From Candidatus Bipolaricaulis sibiricus (GTDB taxonomy: Bacteria; Bipolaricaulota; Bipolaricaulia; Bipolaricaulales; Bipolaricaulaceae), in contig CP034928.1 of assembly GCA_004102645.1 (NCBI GenBank), forward strand, positions 1,612,001 through 1,676,000: a stretch of DNA of 64,000 nt. Reading direction: 5' to 3'. The notes under the pieces are model-generated. The model saw only the letters and a program-made list of their open reading frames with translations, was not told the origin of the DNA and searched no databases. Position numbers and translations under genes: made by a program. This document shows positions 42,167-49,514 of the stretch, in pieces (within the stretch, counting starts at the first letter, position 1; each line of letters starts with the position of its first letter).

Positions 42167-42393
42167 CCACTCCTCAGACGGGCGATCGTCTCGCCAGGCC
42201 GGGTCGACTCGCCGGAACCCACCAGAATCTGGTCAACGATGCCTGTGCCGGGCGCTTCGACCACAAACACCGCCTTGTCCGCCTCGACCTCGGCCACCGC
42301 GTCCCCGGTCTGAACCCGATCGCCCGGCCCGACGAGCCAGCGGACGAGCTGGACTCTCCCCACCTCTCCGAGGTCAGGCACGACGATGTCCAT
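42163..42393 (-). CDS. Free-standing lipoyl (biotinyl/lipoyl-attachment) domain protein
   Basis: A 76-residue protein that is little more than one lipoyl domain: MDIVVPDLGEVGRVQLVRWL, then GDRVQTGDAVAEVEADKAVF. The Lys in EADKA (about residue 40) is the expected lipoylation site, and GTGIVDQILVGSGESTRPGE completes the fold. It resembles the lipoyl domain of 2-oxoacid dehydrogenase E2 subunits, but with no catalytic or subunit-binding domains. I chose the second ATG (42393), five bases after AAGGAGG, over the first at 42396. First gene of the operon with lipB, lipA and lplA, so it is probably their main substrate; the partner dehydrogenase is not in the window. Confidence 0.9.
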   Translation of the reverse strand: MDIVVPDLGEVGRVQLVRWLVGPGDRVQTGDAVAEVEADKAVFVVEAPGTGIVDQILVGSGESTRPGETIARLRSG

Positions 42394-42490
42394 CATGACC
42401 TCCTTTCGGGTCCATTCTAAGGTCTGGGGCTGCCCAGGAACAGACCGCCCCGGTCTGGGGCGGTCCGCGCGAGCTCCGACAGGAGTGGGT

Positions 42491-43120
42491 TCAGGTCGTT
42501 GGGCGTTCGACAACCACCTCGGGTCCCATCCCCCCACACCCCCCGTCCTGCAGGGGGACATTGCACAGGCCTCGGTAGCAGGCACCGTTCGCTGGCAGGA
42601 ACAGCCCGTAGGCAGTTGGGTCCTCTCCGTTCGCAGCCAACGCCCGCGCCACATAGTAGTCGCCGTGGATGAAGCGGAGCCACTGGTCCATCGCCCGCGT
42701 GACCTCGTCGGCTGGATACCCGTTGCGGACCAGATAGGACCCCAAGCCCCGCGCTGTACGGACCACGTTGCAGATGAGCCCGCCGCGCTCGCAACAGCAA
42801 TGGGCGAGGGGGTTGTCGTCACAACACGGGGCGGCCAGCGGAGCGAGGGCGGCTTCAAGGATCTCTGCTTCCGTCGCCGTCAACCGAAGGGTGTCGTACC
42901 ACATGGCGAACAACTGAGCATTCGTCCACGCGAGCGGGAGCCCGTACACCGTCGCTAGTCCCTCCTTGGGCACGTTCTCGGTGTAGAGCGGCGCGAGCGA
43001 CAGAGCCCCTTTGGAAGAAGCCAAGGCTGCCATCCCCCCGGTGAGCACACTCCCCACAACCACGAGGAGGATGCCCCTGCGGATGGCCCTACTCCTCACG
43101 CGGATCTCGCTTTCCAGCAT
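42491..43120 (-). CDS. Cys-rich secreted or membrane-anchored protein, unknown function
   Basis: 209 residues. An N-terminal hydrophobic segment (RRGILLVVVGSVLTGGMAAL) is a signal peptide or anchor. The exported part has a Cys cluster, PCCDDNPLAHCCCERGGLIC (about residues 98-117), then helical NVVRTARGLGSYLVRNGYPA and DEVTRAMDQWLRFIHGDYYV, and a second Cys group, ACYRGLC...GGCGG, near the end. Eight or more Cys in an exported domain suggest metal binding or disulfides, in the manner of PCYCGC-type proteins, but I do not recognise a named family. Start: ATG at 43120 with AAGGAGG upstream. It stands alone, 97 bases upstream of the lipoyl-domain gene on the same strand. Confidence 0.8.
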   Translation of the reverse strand: MLESEIRVRSRAIRRGILLVVVGSVLTGGMAALASSKGALSLAPLYTENVPKEGLATVYGLPLAWTNAQLFAMWYDTLRLTATEAEILEAALAPLAAPCCDDNPLAHCCCERGGLICNVVRTARGLGSYLVRNGYPADEVTRAMDQWLRFIHGDYYVARALAANGEDPTAYGLFLPANGACYRGLCNVPLQDGGCGGMGPEVVVERPTT

Positions 43121-43283
43121 CGAACCTCCTTCTCATCCGTTCCGTGGGACTGTGATCCTTGGTGGTGGAGAGGGTGTCGAGCGTGTGTGCAGGAAACATG
43201 AACGCGTTCAGGCGCCACCGGATTGCTCCCTGTGGATGGGCGTTGCGACCCTACCCCACTTGGGATGGATGGCGTGCGGAGCC

Positions 43284-43634
43284 CTAGAGAGGAAAGGCGC
43301 CGCCGACCTGGCCACGAGGCGCCTGATCCCGGGGCGCGTTCCCTGGATGGAGCTCAACGCCTGCCAGCCCCGCCAGCCGGCGCCGGTGCGCGGCAGCGTT
43401 CCTCAGTTCGCGGGTGGCAATGGCCTCGTACCGTTGGGCCACCAGATCCTCGCCCGGATCGGTGAGCTCGTTCAGACAACGCCGAACCCGTCGCGCCGCC
43501 TTGCGCCTCAGCTCGGCGAATGCCGCCCGTTCACGGTGGACCTTCGCCTGTTCCGCTTCGATCGGGTGATCCACGGGATGGAGCTTCCGGAACTGCTCGA
43601 TCTCGTGGAGAGTCCACTGCCGAATCCTGGCCAT
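43284..43634 (-). CDS. Hypothetical basic helical protein
   Basis: A 116-residue protein, rich in Arg and Glu and probably all-helical: MARIRQWTLHEIEQFRKLHP, then EAEQAKVHRERAAFAELRRK and further charged helices up to about residue 95, ending in a Gly/Pro tail. No recognised family. I chose the ATG at 43634, which has GGAGGG seven bases upstream. It starts 25 bases after the stop of the DUF4097 lipoprotein gene on the same strand, so the two are likely co-transcribed; cytoplasmic by the absence of any signal. The 163 bases downstream to 43120 hold nothing clear. Confidence 0.55.
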   Translation of the reverse strand: MARIRQWTLHEIEQFRKLHPVDHPIEAEQAKVHRERAAFAELRRKAARRVRRCLNELTDPGEDLVAQRYEAIATRELRNAAAHRRRLAGLAGVELHPGNAPRDQAPRGQVGGAFPL

Positions 43635-43659
43635 GAGCGCGCGCCCTCCGTCCACCCCG

Positions 43660-44529
43660 TCAGTCGGCGGCCTCGATCCGAATCGAACCGTTGCTCGTTC
43701 GGAGGTCCATCTCGGTCAGAGCAGGAGGATTGAGGACCGCGTTCCAGTCCTTTCCCTCCGTGTCACCCACCAGGGCAAGGTCCGAGGTGATGCTCCCGTT
43801 GCTCACACTAGCGCGGAACGCGATGGACAGACCCCTCGGCACCCGCACGACCACGCTGCCGTTGCTCGTTCGCAGTCGATGGGGGCCGATCCCTTCCGGG
43901 TGTCCGACGTAGTGGACCCAACCGTTGCTCGTCTCGCCGTCCACCCCGCCTTGCACCCTCTCGAGGCGGATCTCGCCGTTCGAGGTGCGAACCGTGAGAT
44001 CCCCCACGCGGTCTGCCACCGATACTCGGCCGTTGCTTGTCGCAAGGTATGCGGTGCCAGCGCCCCCTTGAAGCGCGATCGACCCGTTCGAGGTCCGCAC
44101 CTCGACCTCTGCTTCTGCGGGAACCGTCACCTCGAAGTCAACACCGCCGTACCTCCCGACGTCGCCCGGTTGGTCTGCCTGCTGGTACCGAAGCGTGATC
44201 ACGGGCCCATTCGCGGCCGCGGTGTATACAAGCTGCCCGAGCCGCCGTTCGGCCTCGGCCACGGTCCGCCCACGGCTGTGTCGGGTCACGGTCGCGGACG
44301 CGGTCTGGAGACCCAGTTCACCGCGAACAACGATGCGGCCATTCGACGACTCCGCAATCAGCCGCACAGGCCCGGCCACGGTGAACTCGTGGTGGTCCGC
44401 AGCGGTCGCCTCGGCACGGAACGCTCCCTCATCGCAGCCCGCCAGGCACAGTGCCACCCCAGCCAACGCGAACCCGATTCCCCCCATCCGCAGCCGACGT
44501 CGTGTTCTGTCCAGGCTTCGCCTTGTCAC
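43660..44529 (-). CDS. DUF4097-type lipoprotein with repeated TSNG beta-repeats
   Basis: An exported protein with a lipobox, FALAGVALCLAGC, so probably lipid-anchored after Cys. The mature part is a beta-repeat domain (DUF4097/DUF2807-like). The phrase (T/S)SNG(S/R/E/W)(I/V) recurs about eight times, spaced roughly 20-40 residues: ESSNGRIVV, RTSNGSIALQ, ATSNGRVSV, RTSNGEIRL, ETSNGWVHY, RTSNGSVVV, VSNGSITS and RTSNGSIRI. This likely gives a right-handed beta-helix or beta-prism, but no biochemical role is known for the family. Start is uncertain: the GTG at 44529 gives a basic n-region before the hydrophobic core and was preferred; an ATG at 44487 would lack positive charges. Neither has a clear ribosome site. 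Confidence 0.8.
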   Translation of the reverse strand: MTRRSLDRTRRRLRMGGIGFALAGVALCLAGCDEGAFRAEATAADHHEFTVAGPVRLIAESSNGRIVVRGELGLQTASATVTRHSRGRTVAEAERRLGQLVYTAAANGPVITLRYQQADQPGDVGRYGGVDFEVTVPAEAEVEVRTSNGSIALQGGAGTAYLATSNGRVSVADRVGDLTVRTSNGEIRLERVQGGVDGETSNGWVHYVGHPEGIGPHRLRTSNGSVVVRVPRGLSIAFRASVSNGSITSDLALVGDTEGKDWNAVLNPPALTEMDLRTSNGSIRIEAAD

Positions 44530-44648
44530 ACTACATCGTACCGGTTGTGGTCGCTCGCGGCGACCCTGGCCGCACTCCACCGTGGGCGCTTGCCGGACCG
44601 CCGCCCACCGCCTAGAATGCCCTCTCATCTTCAGGGGAGGTGATCTGT

Positions 44649-45317
44649 GTGTTCACCAAGAAGTGTGTGCTTTTCCTCGGCCTGTTGCTGACGCTGACGA
44701 GCGTGGCCCTGGCTCAGGGTGTGGAGATGCGGGTGTTCACGGTGGGAACGCGGACGATCCACTGGTTCGCGAACACCACAGGGCAGACCGTCACCGGACT
44801 GCGCATCGCGTTCGACGAACCGGTGAAGCTCACCGGCAAGGTTGAGGTGTTCGGGGGGCTGCAGAACGTCACGGGGGTGAGCGAAGGAACTGAGTTCCTG
44901 TTCGTGGGCAGGGTTGCCCCGGGGGGATTCGTCGAGCTCCGCTGGGAGCCGATGACCACCAACCCCGTCCTCGTGATGTGGATGAGTGGGGACCGGCCAG
45001 CGGGAATGCCCTACTTCGCCACCGTGTCTGCGCTCATCAAGGTGATCTCCGGCGGACTCGTGATGCTTCGGGATGCTGATCCAATGGCATTCACGGCGCT
45101 GCTGACCGAGTTCTTCACCGTCAACGCCACGCTGGCGTCTTCCCTTGGACAACTCGGACTGAGCCCGGAGATCCTGAGCGGCATGCTCATGATCGCGCCG
45201 GCAGAGGGAGTCGAGAACCTCCTCACCACGCTCGTCAGCTCGTTCGGGCTCGACACCGTGGACAAGTTCATGGAAGCGCTCGACTGGTCGATCATCTTCC
45301 AGGCCCTCGGTCTGTAG
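44649..45317 (+). CDS. Secreted protein of unknown function
   Basis: A 222-residue exported protein with a textbook signal peptide, TKKCVLFLGLLLTLTSVALA, cleaved before QGVEM. The N-terminal half is beta-rich and resembles a small sandwich (GLRIAFDEPVKLTGKVEVFG, GTEFLFVGRVAPGGFVELRW). The C-terminal half is helical and hydrophobic (PYFATVSALIKVISGGLVML and LTTLVSSFGLDTVDKFMEAL). No recognised family. I chose the GTG at 44649 because GGGGAGG at 44634-44640 is properly spaced; the GTG at 44640 overlaps that site. It is divergent from the DUF4097 lipoprotein gene and ends in a strong terminator. Confidence 0.75.
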   Translation: MFTKKCVLFLGLLLTLTSVALAQGVEMRVFTVGTRTIHWFANTTGQTVTGLRIAFDEPVKLTGKVEVFGGLQNVTGVSEGTEFLFVGRVAPGGFVELRWEPMTTNPVLVMWMSGDRPAGMPYFATVSALIKVISGGLVMLRDADPMAFTALLTEFFTVNATLASSLGQLGLSPEILSGMLMIAPAEGVENLLTTLVSSFGLDTVDKFMEALDWSIIFQALGL

Positions 45318-45342
45318 ACACGCGCCTTCCACGGGACCACGA

Positions 45343-45630
45343 TCACGGGGCCGCCTGAGGCGGCCCCGTGTCTGTCGTCAGCAGGGGGGATCCGCCGATC
45401 GGGCGCGGTGCACCCCCGCCCCGATGCCGAGCAGCGTGCACAACACGACCCGCCAGGAAGTCGCGCACGTAGTCCGGCCAGACGAACGAGTAGAGCATCG
45501 CCCCGCTGCTCCAGAAGAAGCTCGAAGGGACAGGAACCGCAGGCCGCGGGACCGCCGGATGGGCCCCACCCGCTCCCAGGATCCCCTCGGGGTTGCCCAG
45601 GCTGGGTCGGCAGCGGTCAGGGATGCGCAC
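45343..45630 (-). other. Possible small membrane-protein gene or remnant
   Basis: The 299 bases between 45317 and 45617 hold no recognised gene. One minus-strand frame from a GTG at 45630 would give 95 residues with a hydrophobic patch, SSFFWSSGAMLYSFVWPDYV, then lose character. An adjacent frame continues with a hydrophobic RVVLCTLLGIGAGV, as if a membrane protein had been frameshifted near 45450. There is no Shine-Dalgarno site, and the 3' end runs into the terminator hairpin. It could be a decayed gene following the Nif3-like gene, or chance. Confidence 0.2.
45344..45370. terminator. Terminator hairpin
   Basis: A 12-bp perfect stem, CACGGGGCCGCC / GGCGGCCCCGTG, with a TGA loop, 27 bases after the stop of the secreted-protein gene. 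Only a weak T-rich tail (TCTGTCGT) follows. The stem shares its core with the terminator at 38980-39008. Confidence 0.65.
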
Positions 45631-46474
45631 GCGACCGGCGGCAGGGGTCCGCAGCCGGAACCAGCCCGAGGGGGACAACCTCCAGGCCTCGCTCCCGCAG
45701 AGCATCCACAAACGGGTTGATCCCCAGGGAGTCGCTCGCAATGTGCCCGGTGACCACGAGGTTCTTCCCGCAAGCCCCATACTCTCGGGAGAGCTGCCGC
45801 GCCACAGCCGGCTGGCAGTGAATGTAGACCAGCGTGTCTATACCGTGGTCGAAGTACGCCTTGGCCACAGCGTACCCTCCGTTCGTCCCCGCTCCGTGGG
45901 CCACGGCCACCCGGCCCACGCGGTTTTCCTCCCGCCCCACAAGGCACTGGATGCGGGTGAGTGCGTTCCGGAACTCGCCGAATCGGTTGCAGAAGTGGGC
46001 AATGAGTTCAGCAACTGCGTCGCGGGGACTCAGCTCGCCTGCCGCTTCCGCCATCCGCCGTCGGCCGATCTCATCGAGCGGGGTGTGGATGTTCATGTAC
46101 GCGACTCCGAGAGCCCGGGCAAGGGAGGGCAGCCGGTCGTAGTTCCGGGTCTGTCCCACCACACGATCCTCGAACAACCTCTCTTCGACTGCCGCCTGCG
46201 CCACGTCCCGGGGGACGCCAACCCGCACCATCAGCTCCACATGGCGAACGAACACCTCGTCCATGTGCAGGACGGCCGTCCCCCCCGCCGGATGATGGGC
46301 CAGTGCGAGATCGAACCCCTGCTCTTTCGCCCACATGAGCTCCGGCCCCTCGAGATCGATCCCGACCAGGACCCGTTGGATCGCCCGGCCTGGGCAGTAG
46401 ATCGCCGTATCCGCAGGGACTTCAGTCAACCCTGCCATGCTGAGCGAGAGCTGCAGGATGTCTTCTGTGGTCAT
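45617..46474 (-). CDS. Second Nif3-family protein
   Basis: A 285-residue protein related to Nif3 (NGG1-interacting factor 3) but without the PII-like insertion of the longer copy at 9.7 kb. Metal-binding motifs are LALAHHPAGGTAVLHMDEVF near residue 60 and MNIHTPLDEIGRRRMAEAAG near 135, with VAVAHGAGTNGGYAVAKAYF and LVVTGHIASDSLGINPF in the C-terminal half. It is divergent enough that a different substrate is likely. I chose the ATG at 46474, preceded by AAAGGGGG; longer frames would overlap the divergent mini zinc-ribbon gene's promoter. The reaction of Nif3 proteins is unsettled. Confidence 0.8.
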   Translation of the reverse strand: MTTEDILQLSLSMAGLTEVPADTAIYCPGRAIQRVLVGIDLEGPELMWAKEQGFDLALAHHPAGGTAVLHMDEVFVRHVELMVRVGVPRDVAQAAVEERLFEDRVVGQTRNYDRLPSLARALGVAYMNIHTPLDEIGRRRMAEAAGELSPRDAVAELIAHFCNRFGEFRNALTRIQCLVGREENRVGRVAVAHGAGTNGGYAVAKAYFDHGIDTLVYIHCQPAVARQLSREYGACGKNLVVTGHIASDSLGINPFVDALRERGLEVVPLGLVPAADPCRRSRAHP

Positions 46475-46497
46475 CGTTCCCCCTTTGAAGGACGGGA

Positions 46498-46524
46498 TTG
46501 TACGGCTTCCTGGCCCGGTATAAT
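46498..46524 (+). promoter_or_regulatory. Promoter of the mini zinc-ribbon gene
   Basis: TATAAT at 46519-46524 is a perfect -10 element. TTGTAC at 46498-46503 is a possible -35 with a short 15-base spacer. The ATG of the small gene lies 22 bases downstream of the -10. Confidence 0.5.
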
Positions 46525-46546
46525 CCCCCCCTCGGGAGTGTGTGGG

Positions 46547-46657
46547 ATGCCCATATGGTTGTGCACGGGGTGCGGGCAAGAGATCCGTGGGGGCTCGCGC
46601 CCGAAGACCTGCCCGCACTGCGGCGCCCCAAGGGACAAGATCGAGCGGTCAGAGTAG
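46547..46657 (+). CDS. Rubredoxin-like mini zinc-ribbon protein
   Basis: A 36-residue protein, MPIWLCTGCGQEIRGGSRPK, ending TCPHCGAPRDKIERSE. The Cys-x-x-Cys-Gly ... Cys-Pro-x-Cys-Gly pattern with W three residues before the first Cys is that of the rubredoxin-like domain at the end of rubrerythrins, here as a stand-alone gene. It would bind one Zn or Fe. A good promoter (TATAAT) lies upstream, and GGGAGTGTGTGGG could serve as a weak ribosome site. Free-standing versions occur in anaerobes and archaea; the role is unknown. It is divergent from the second nif3 gene. Confidence 0.7.
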   Translation: MPIWLCTGCGQEIRGGSRPKTCPHCGAPRDKIERSE

Positions 46658-46709
46658 AGGGCAGAGCGGTATCGCCCTGCCCTCTCCCGCAGTCCCGTCT
46701 GCGACAGCT

Positions 46710-48404
46710 CTACTTGACCTCGACGATCCGGCCCTCGACCTCGGCGCGAATCGGGGTGTGCTGGCGCACGTAGTCGGCAAGCACGTCGGCATCCACGAAG
46801 GCGAGAACGACACTCTCCTTCGCGTTCCGGAACGACTCGAATCCGTCCCCGCCGCCCGCGAGGAAGTTGTTCGTGACAACCTTGTAGGTGGATGTCCTGC
46901 GAATGGGAGCGAATCCGTCTGCGGTAAGAACTTCGGCCGACACGATCCGTTGCCCCGCTGGGCGGGCGGGGTCCCACGTGAACCGCATCCCCGCAACATG
47001 AGGAAACCGACCCGCAACCTTCTCCACCTGAGAGACTCCGTTCTCAAGCGCCGCCAGAATCTGCTCGCCCGTAAGGGTGAGCACCACCAGATAGTTGCCA
47101 AACGGGAGAACCTCCAGCGCCTGGCCGAGCGTGATCTGTCCCATCGGGATGGACCCACGGATTCCCCCTCCGTTCTGAACGGCGATCTGGGCTCCAGCAG
47201 GGGCCGCCTTCCATAGCATCGCGTCGGCAATGAGGTTCCCAAGGTTCGTCTCCCGGGTTCGTACATGGCCACGTTCACCATCGAGGTCGACCTTCGTCTC
47301 CCCGATCACCTCGCCCTTCAACGCAGCGATCGGCTCGCGAAACACCGCGAGCTGCGCCTCGATCTGCGCGTTCATCGGCAACTTGTCCACGGGAATGAGC
47401 TCCCCCCTCCAGGACCTCAAGACGCCCCCGTCGTCGAAGGTCGCCTCCAACCAGCCAACGTGGAGGGCTCGCTCGCCTGCCTGGACGACCAGTGCTGGCA
47501 CCACAGCGTCCACAACCGAGATCCGGTCGCGGATACCGGCCAGTGTGGCACTGCCGATCCCGCTCACCTTCGTGATGTCCTCGATCGTCTGGAACGGGCC
47601 GTGGGTCTGGCGGTAGTCGATGATCCGCTGTGCCAACGCCGGACCGATTCCCCGCAGGGTCTGCAGCTCCTCGGATGTCGCGGTGTTGAGGTTGACGAGG
47701 GTTCGCTCCACCACAGCCGGATACGTGTCGGGCAGCGTGTGGGAGTGCCCCCCGACCACGATGTCGATGCCCGTCACCGAACGCGCGAGCTCGAGATCGC
47801 GCTCCCACCCCAGATGGCTGAGGGCCACGATCGCGTGAACCCCGAGCGCCGTCAGCTCGGCCACTGCTGTCCGGGCAGCGGCGAACGGATCGTGGATCTC
47901 GATGTTCGGTCCCGGGTTTGAACTCCACGACGTGCTCTCCGTGGTCAGGCCGAGAATGCCCACCCGGCCACCGCCCGCCTCGACAACGATGTAGGGGACG
48001 ATCCGCCCGTGGAGAAGGGGTTCCCCCGTGAAGTCGAAGTTGGCACAGAGGAGTGGGAAGCTCACCTGGTCGGCGAACTTGGCCAGACCCCGGGGGCCTT
48101 CGTTGAACTCATGGTTGCCCAACGCCATTGCCGTGAACCCCATCTGCTCCAGAACCCACGCCTCTGCCAGACCTTTGTGCACCGTGTAGTACAAGGTGCC
48201 CATCACTGCGTCCCCCGCGTGGAGGAGCAGGGCGTCGGGAACCTGAAGCCGGATCTCGTCGATCAGTGACGCCTGGCGGGCCATGTTCTCAAGCTGGGAA
48301 TGGGTATCGTTCGTGTGGAGAATGGTGACCGTCCAGTCCTGTGACCAGCCCCCCACAGCCACGCTGATGGCCACAGCCGCTAGCAGGAACATCGTTCTCC
48401 TCAT
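46710..48404 (-). CDS. Secreted 5'-nucleotidase/2',3'-cyclic phosphodiesterase (UshA family) with an inserted ComEA-like HhH domain
   Basis: A 564-residue exported protein. Signal peptide RRTMFLLAAVAISVAVGGWS. The calcineurin-like phosphatase domain (about 24-330) has ILHTNDTHSQ, LLHAGDAVMGT, ALGNHEFNEG, LSHLGWERD and VVGGHSHTLP, all the metal ligands. The 5'-nucleotidase C-terminal domain (about 345-555) has ETNLGNLIADAML, VQNGGGIRGSIPMG and FLAGGGDGF. Between GHSHTLPDTYP and LVVQAGERALHVG, residues 235-297 (nt 47514-47702) form a helix-hairpin-helix pair, VNLNTATSEELQTLRGIGPA then KVSGIGSATLAGIRDRI, close to ComEA. Start: ATG at 48404 with AAGGAGG. It would cleave extracellular nucleotides; the insertion could give DNA binding. 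Confidence 0.9.
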   Translation of the reverse strand: MRRTMFLLAAVAISVAVGGWSQDWTVTILHTNDTHSQLENMARQASLIDEIRLQVPDALLLHAGDAVMGTLYYTVHKGLAEAWVLEQMGFTAMALGNHEFNEGPRGLAKFADQVSFPLLCANFDFTGEPLLHGRIVPYIVVEAGGGRVGILGLTTESTSWSSNPGPNIEIHDPFAAARTAVAELTALGVHAIVALSHLGWERDLELARSVTGIDIVVGGHSHTLPDTYPAVVERTLVNLNTATSEELQTLRGIGPALAQRIIDYRQTHGPFQTIEDITKVSGIGSATLAGIRDRISVVDAVVPALVVQAGERALHVGWLEATFDDGGVLRSWRGELIPVDKLPMNAQIEAQLAVFREPIAALKGEVIGETKVDLDGERGHVRTRETNLGNLIADAMLWKAAPAGAQIAVQNGGGIRGSIPMGQITLGQALEVLPFGNYLVVLTLTGEQILAALENGVSQVEKVAGRFPHVAGMRFTWDPARPAGQRIVSAEVLTADGFAPIRRTSTYKVVTNNFLAGGGDGFESFRNAKESVVLAFVDADVLADYVRQHTPIRAEVEGRIVEVK

Positions 48405-48523
48405 CGTGTCCTCCTTTGGATCGAATCGAACCCGTTGACTGCCGGCTCCCTCCCCGCTCTCACCCCCTCTCTCCGCCGCAACCGCCCTCGCGAGGTCGCG
48501 CGCATCGTGCGCCAATCTCTTAG

Positions 48524-48551
48524 AATATACTTGTGTGTAAGCCTAGCGCAA
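48524..48551 (-). promoter_or_regulatory. Possible promoter of the 5'-nucleotidase gene
   Basis: On the minus strand TTGCGC (48551-48546) and TATATT (48529-48524) are 16 bases apart, about 120 bases before the ATG at 48404. The long GC-rich leader between them holds no recognised riboswitch. Confidence 0.3.
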
Positions 48552-48648
48552 CACAACACCCAGGCTACAGGCTCAGCACGTGTTCAGAACGCTTACCGCG
48601 GCCTCCGAGACGAGTGGCCGGAATCCAGGCACGACGATCCGGGACAAC

Positions 48649-49458
48649 CTAGAGACGCGGCACGAGAGCCGTGAGGAGGCGGCCCAGATCCGCGGCCCGA
48701 CGGCGTGAGGTCTCGATGACCTCGTCGTGGGACAGGGGCGCGGGAGATACCCCTGCAGCGAGGTTCGTGACACACGAAATCGCCAAGACCCTCATTCCGG
48801 CATGACGGGCAGCGATTGCCTCGGGGACAGTGGACATCCCCACGAGGTCCGCCCCCAGTGCGCGAAACGCGCGGATCTCGGCTGGCGTCTCGTACGACGG
48901 ACCCAGGGTTGCCAGGTACACCCCTTCCTTGAGGCCGATCCCCAGAGAACGCGCCACGTCTCGCGCCGTCCTGCGCAGCGCGGGATCGTAGACCGCTGTC
49001 ATGTCGGGGAAACGCGGTCCGAGGGGGTCCAGGTTTGCCCCCCGCAGTGGGTTGTCGCCGAGGAGGTTGACATGGTCGGAGAGGAGCACCAGATCCCCTG
49101 CCTCCAAACCATGGGCGATCCCTCCCGAGGCATTGGTGAGAACAAGCACGCGTACCCCGAGCCGCGCGTAGACCCGAACAGAAAAAACGACATCGGCTAG
49201 CGGGTATCCCTCATAGTGATGGACCCGACCCCGCTGGACAAGGACAGTTCGTCCGGAGACAACACCCACAGCCACCTCACCGGCGTGGCCCGCCACGGAC
49301 GGCACGGGAAAGCCCGAGATCTCGCGGAAGGATAGTACCCTCTCCTCCTCCAGGGGGAACACACTGGACAGCCCCGACCCCAAGACCACGGCCACCTCGG
49401 GCGTCCCCAGCCTGGAAAGCGCCTTCGCGGCCCGCTCGATGCGCTCCATCTCCTCCAT
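48649..49458 (-). CDS. Purine-nucleoside phosphorylase, family I trimeric type
   Basis: A 269-residue enzyme that splits purine nucleosides with phosphate to give base and (deoxy)ribose 1-phosphate. Motifs: VAVVLGSGLSSVFPLEEE (phosphate site), GRVHHYEGYPLADVVFSVRV, LVLTNASGGIAHGLEAGDLV, DHVNLLGDNPL, ATLGPSYETPAEIRAFRALG (base-site Glu), GADLVGMSTVPEAIAARHAG and SCVTNLAAG. Start: ATG at 49458 with AAGGAGA upstream; a longer frame to 49491 is less likely. It lies downstream of disA on the same strand with a 56-base gap, and next to the 5'-nucleotidase gene, which would supply nucleosides. Confidence 0.93.
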   Translation of the reverse strand: MEEMERIERAAKALSRLGTPEVAVVLGSGLSSVFPLEEERVLSFREISGFPVPSVAGHAGEVAVGVVSGRTVLVQRGRVHHYEGYPLADVVFSVRVYARLGVRVLVLTNASGGIAHGLEAGDLVLLSDHVNLLGDNPLRGANLDPLGPRFPDMTAVYDPALRRTARDVARSLGIGLKEGVYLATLGPSYETPAEIRAFRALGADLVGMSTVPEAIAARHAGMRVLAISCVTNLAAGVSPAPLSHDEVIETSRRRAADLGRLLTALVPRL

Positions 49459-49514
49459 TCTCTCTCCTTCGCTCGATACTCGAACGGTCAACCGTTCAAT
49501 CGGCAGCCGCAGTT

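Noticed and set aside
43135-43283. Possible small gene downstream of the hypothetical helical protein
   Set aside because: No frame with a ribosome site and coding-like composition.
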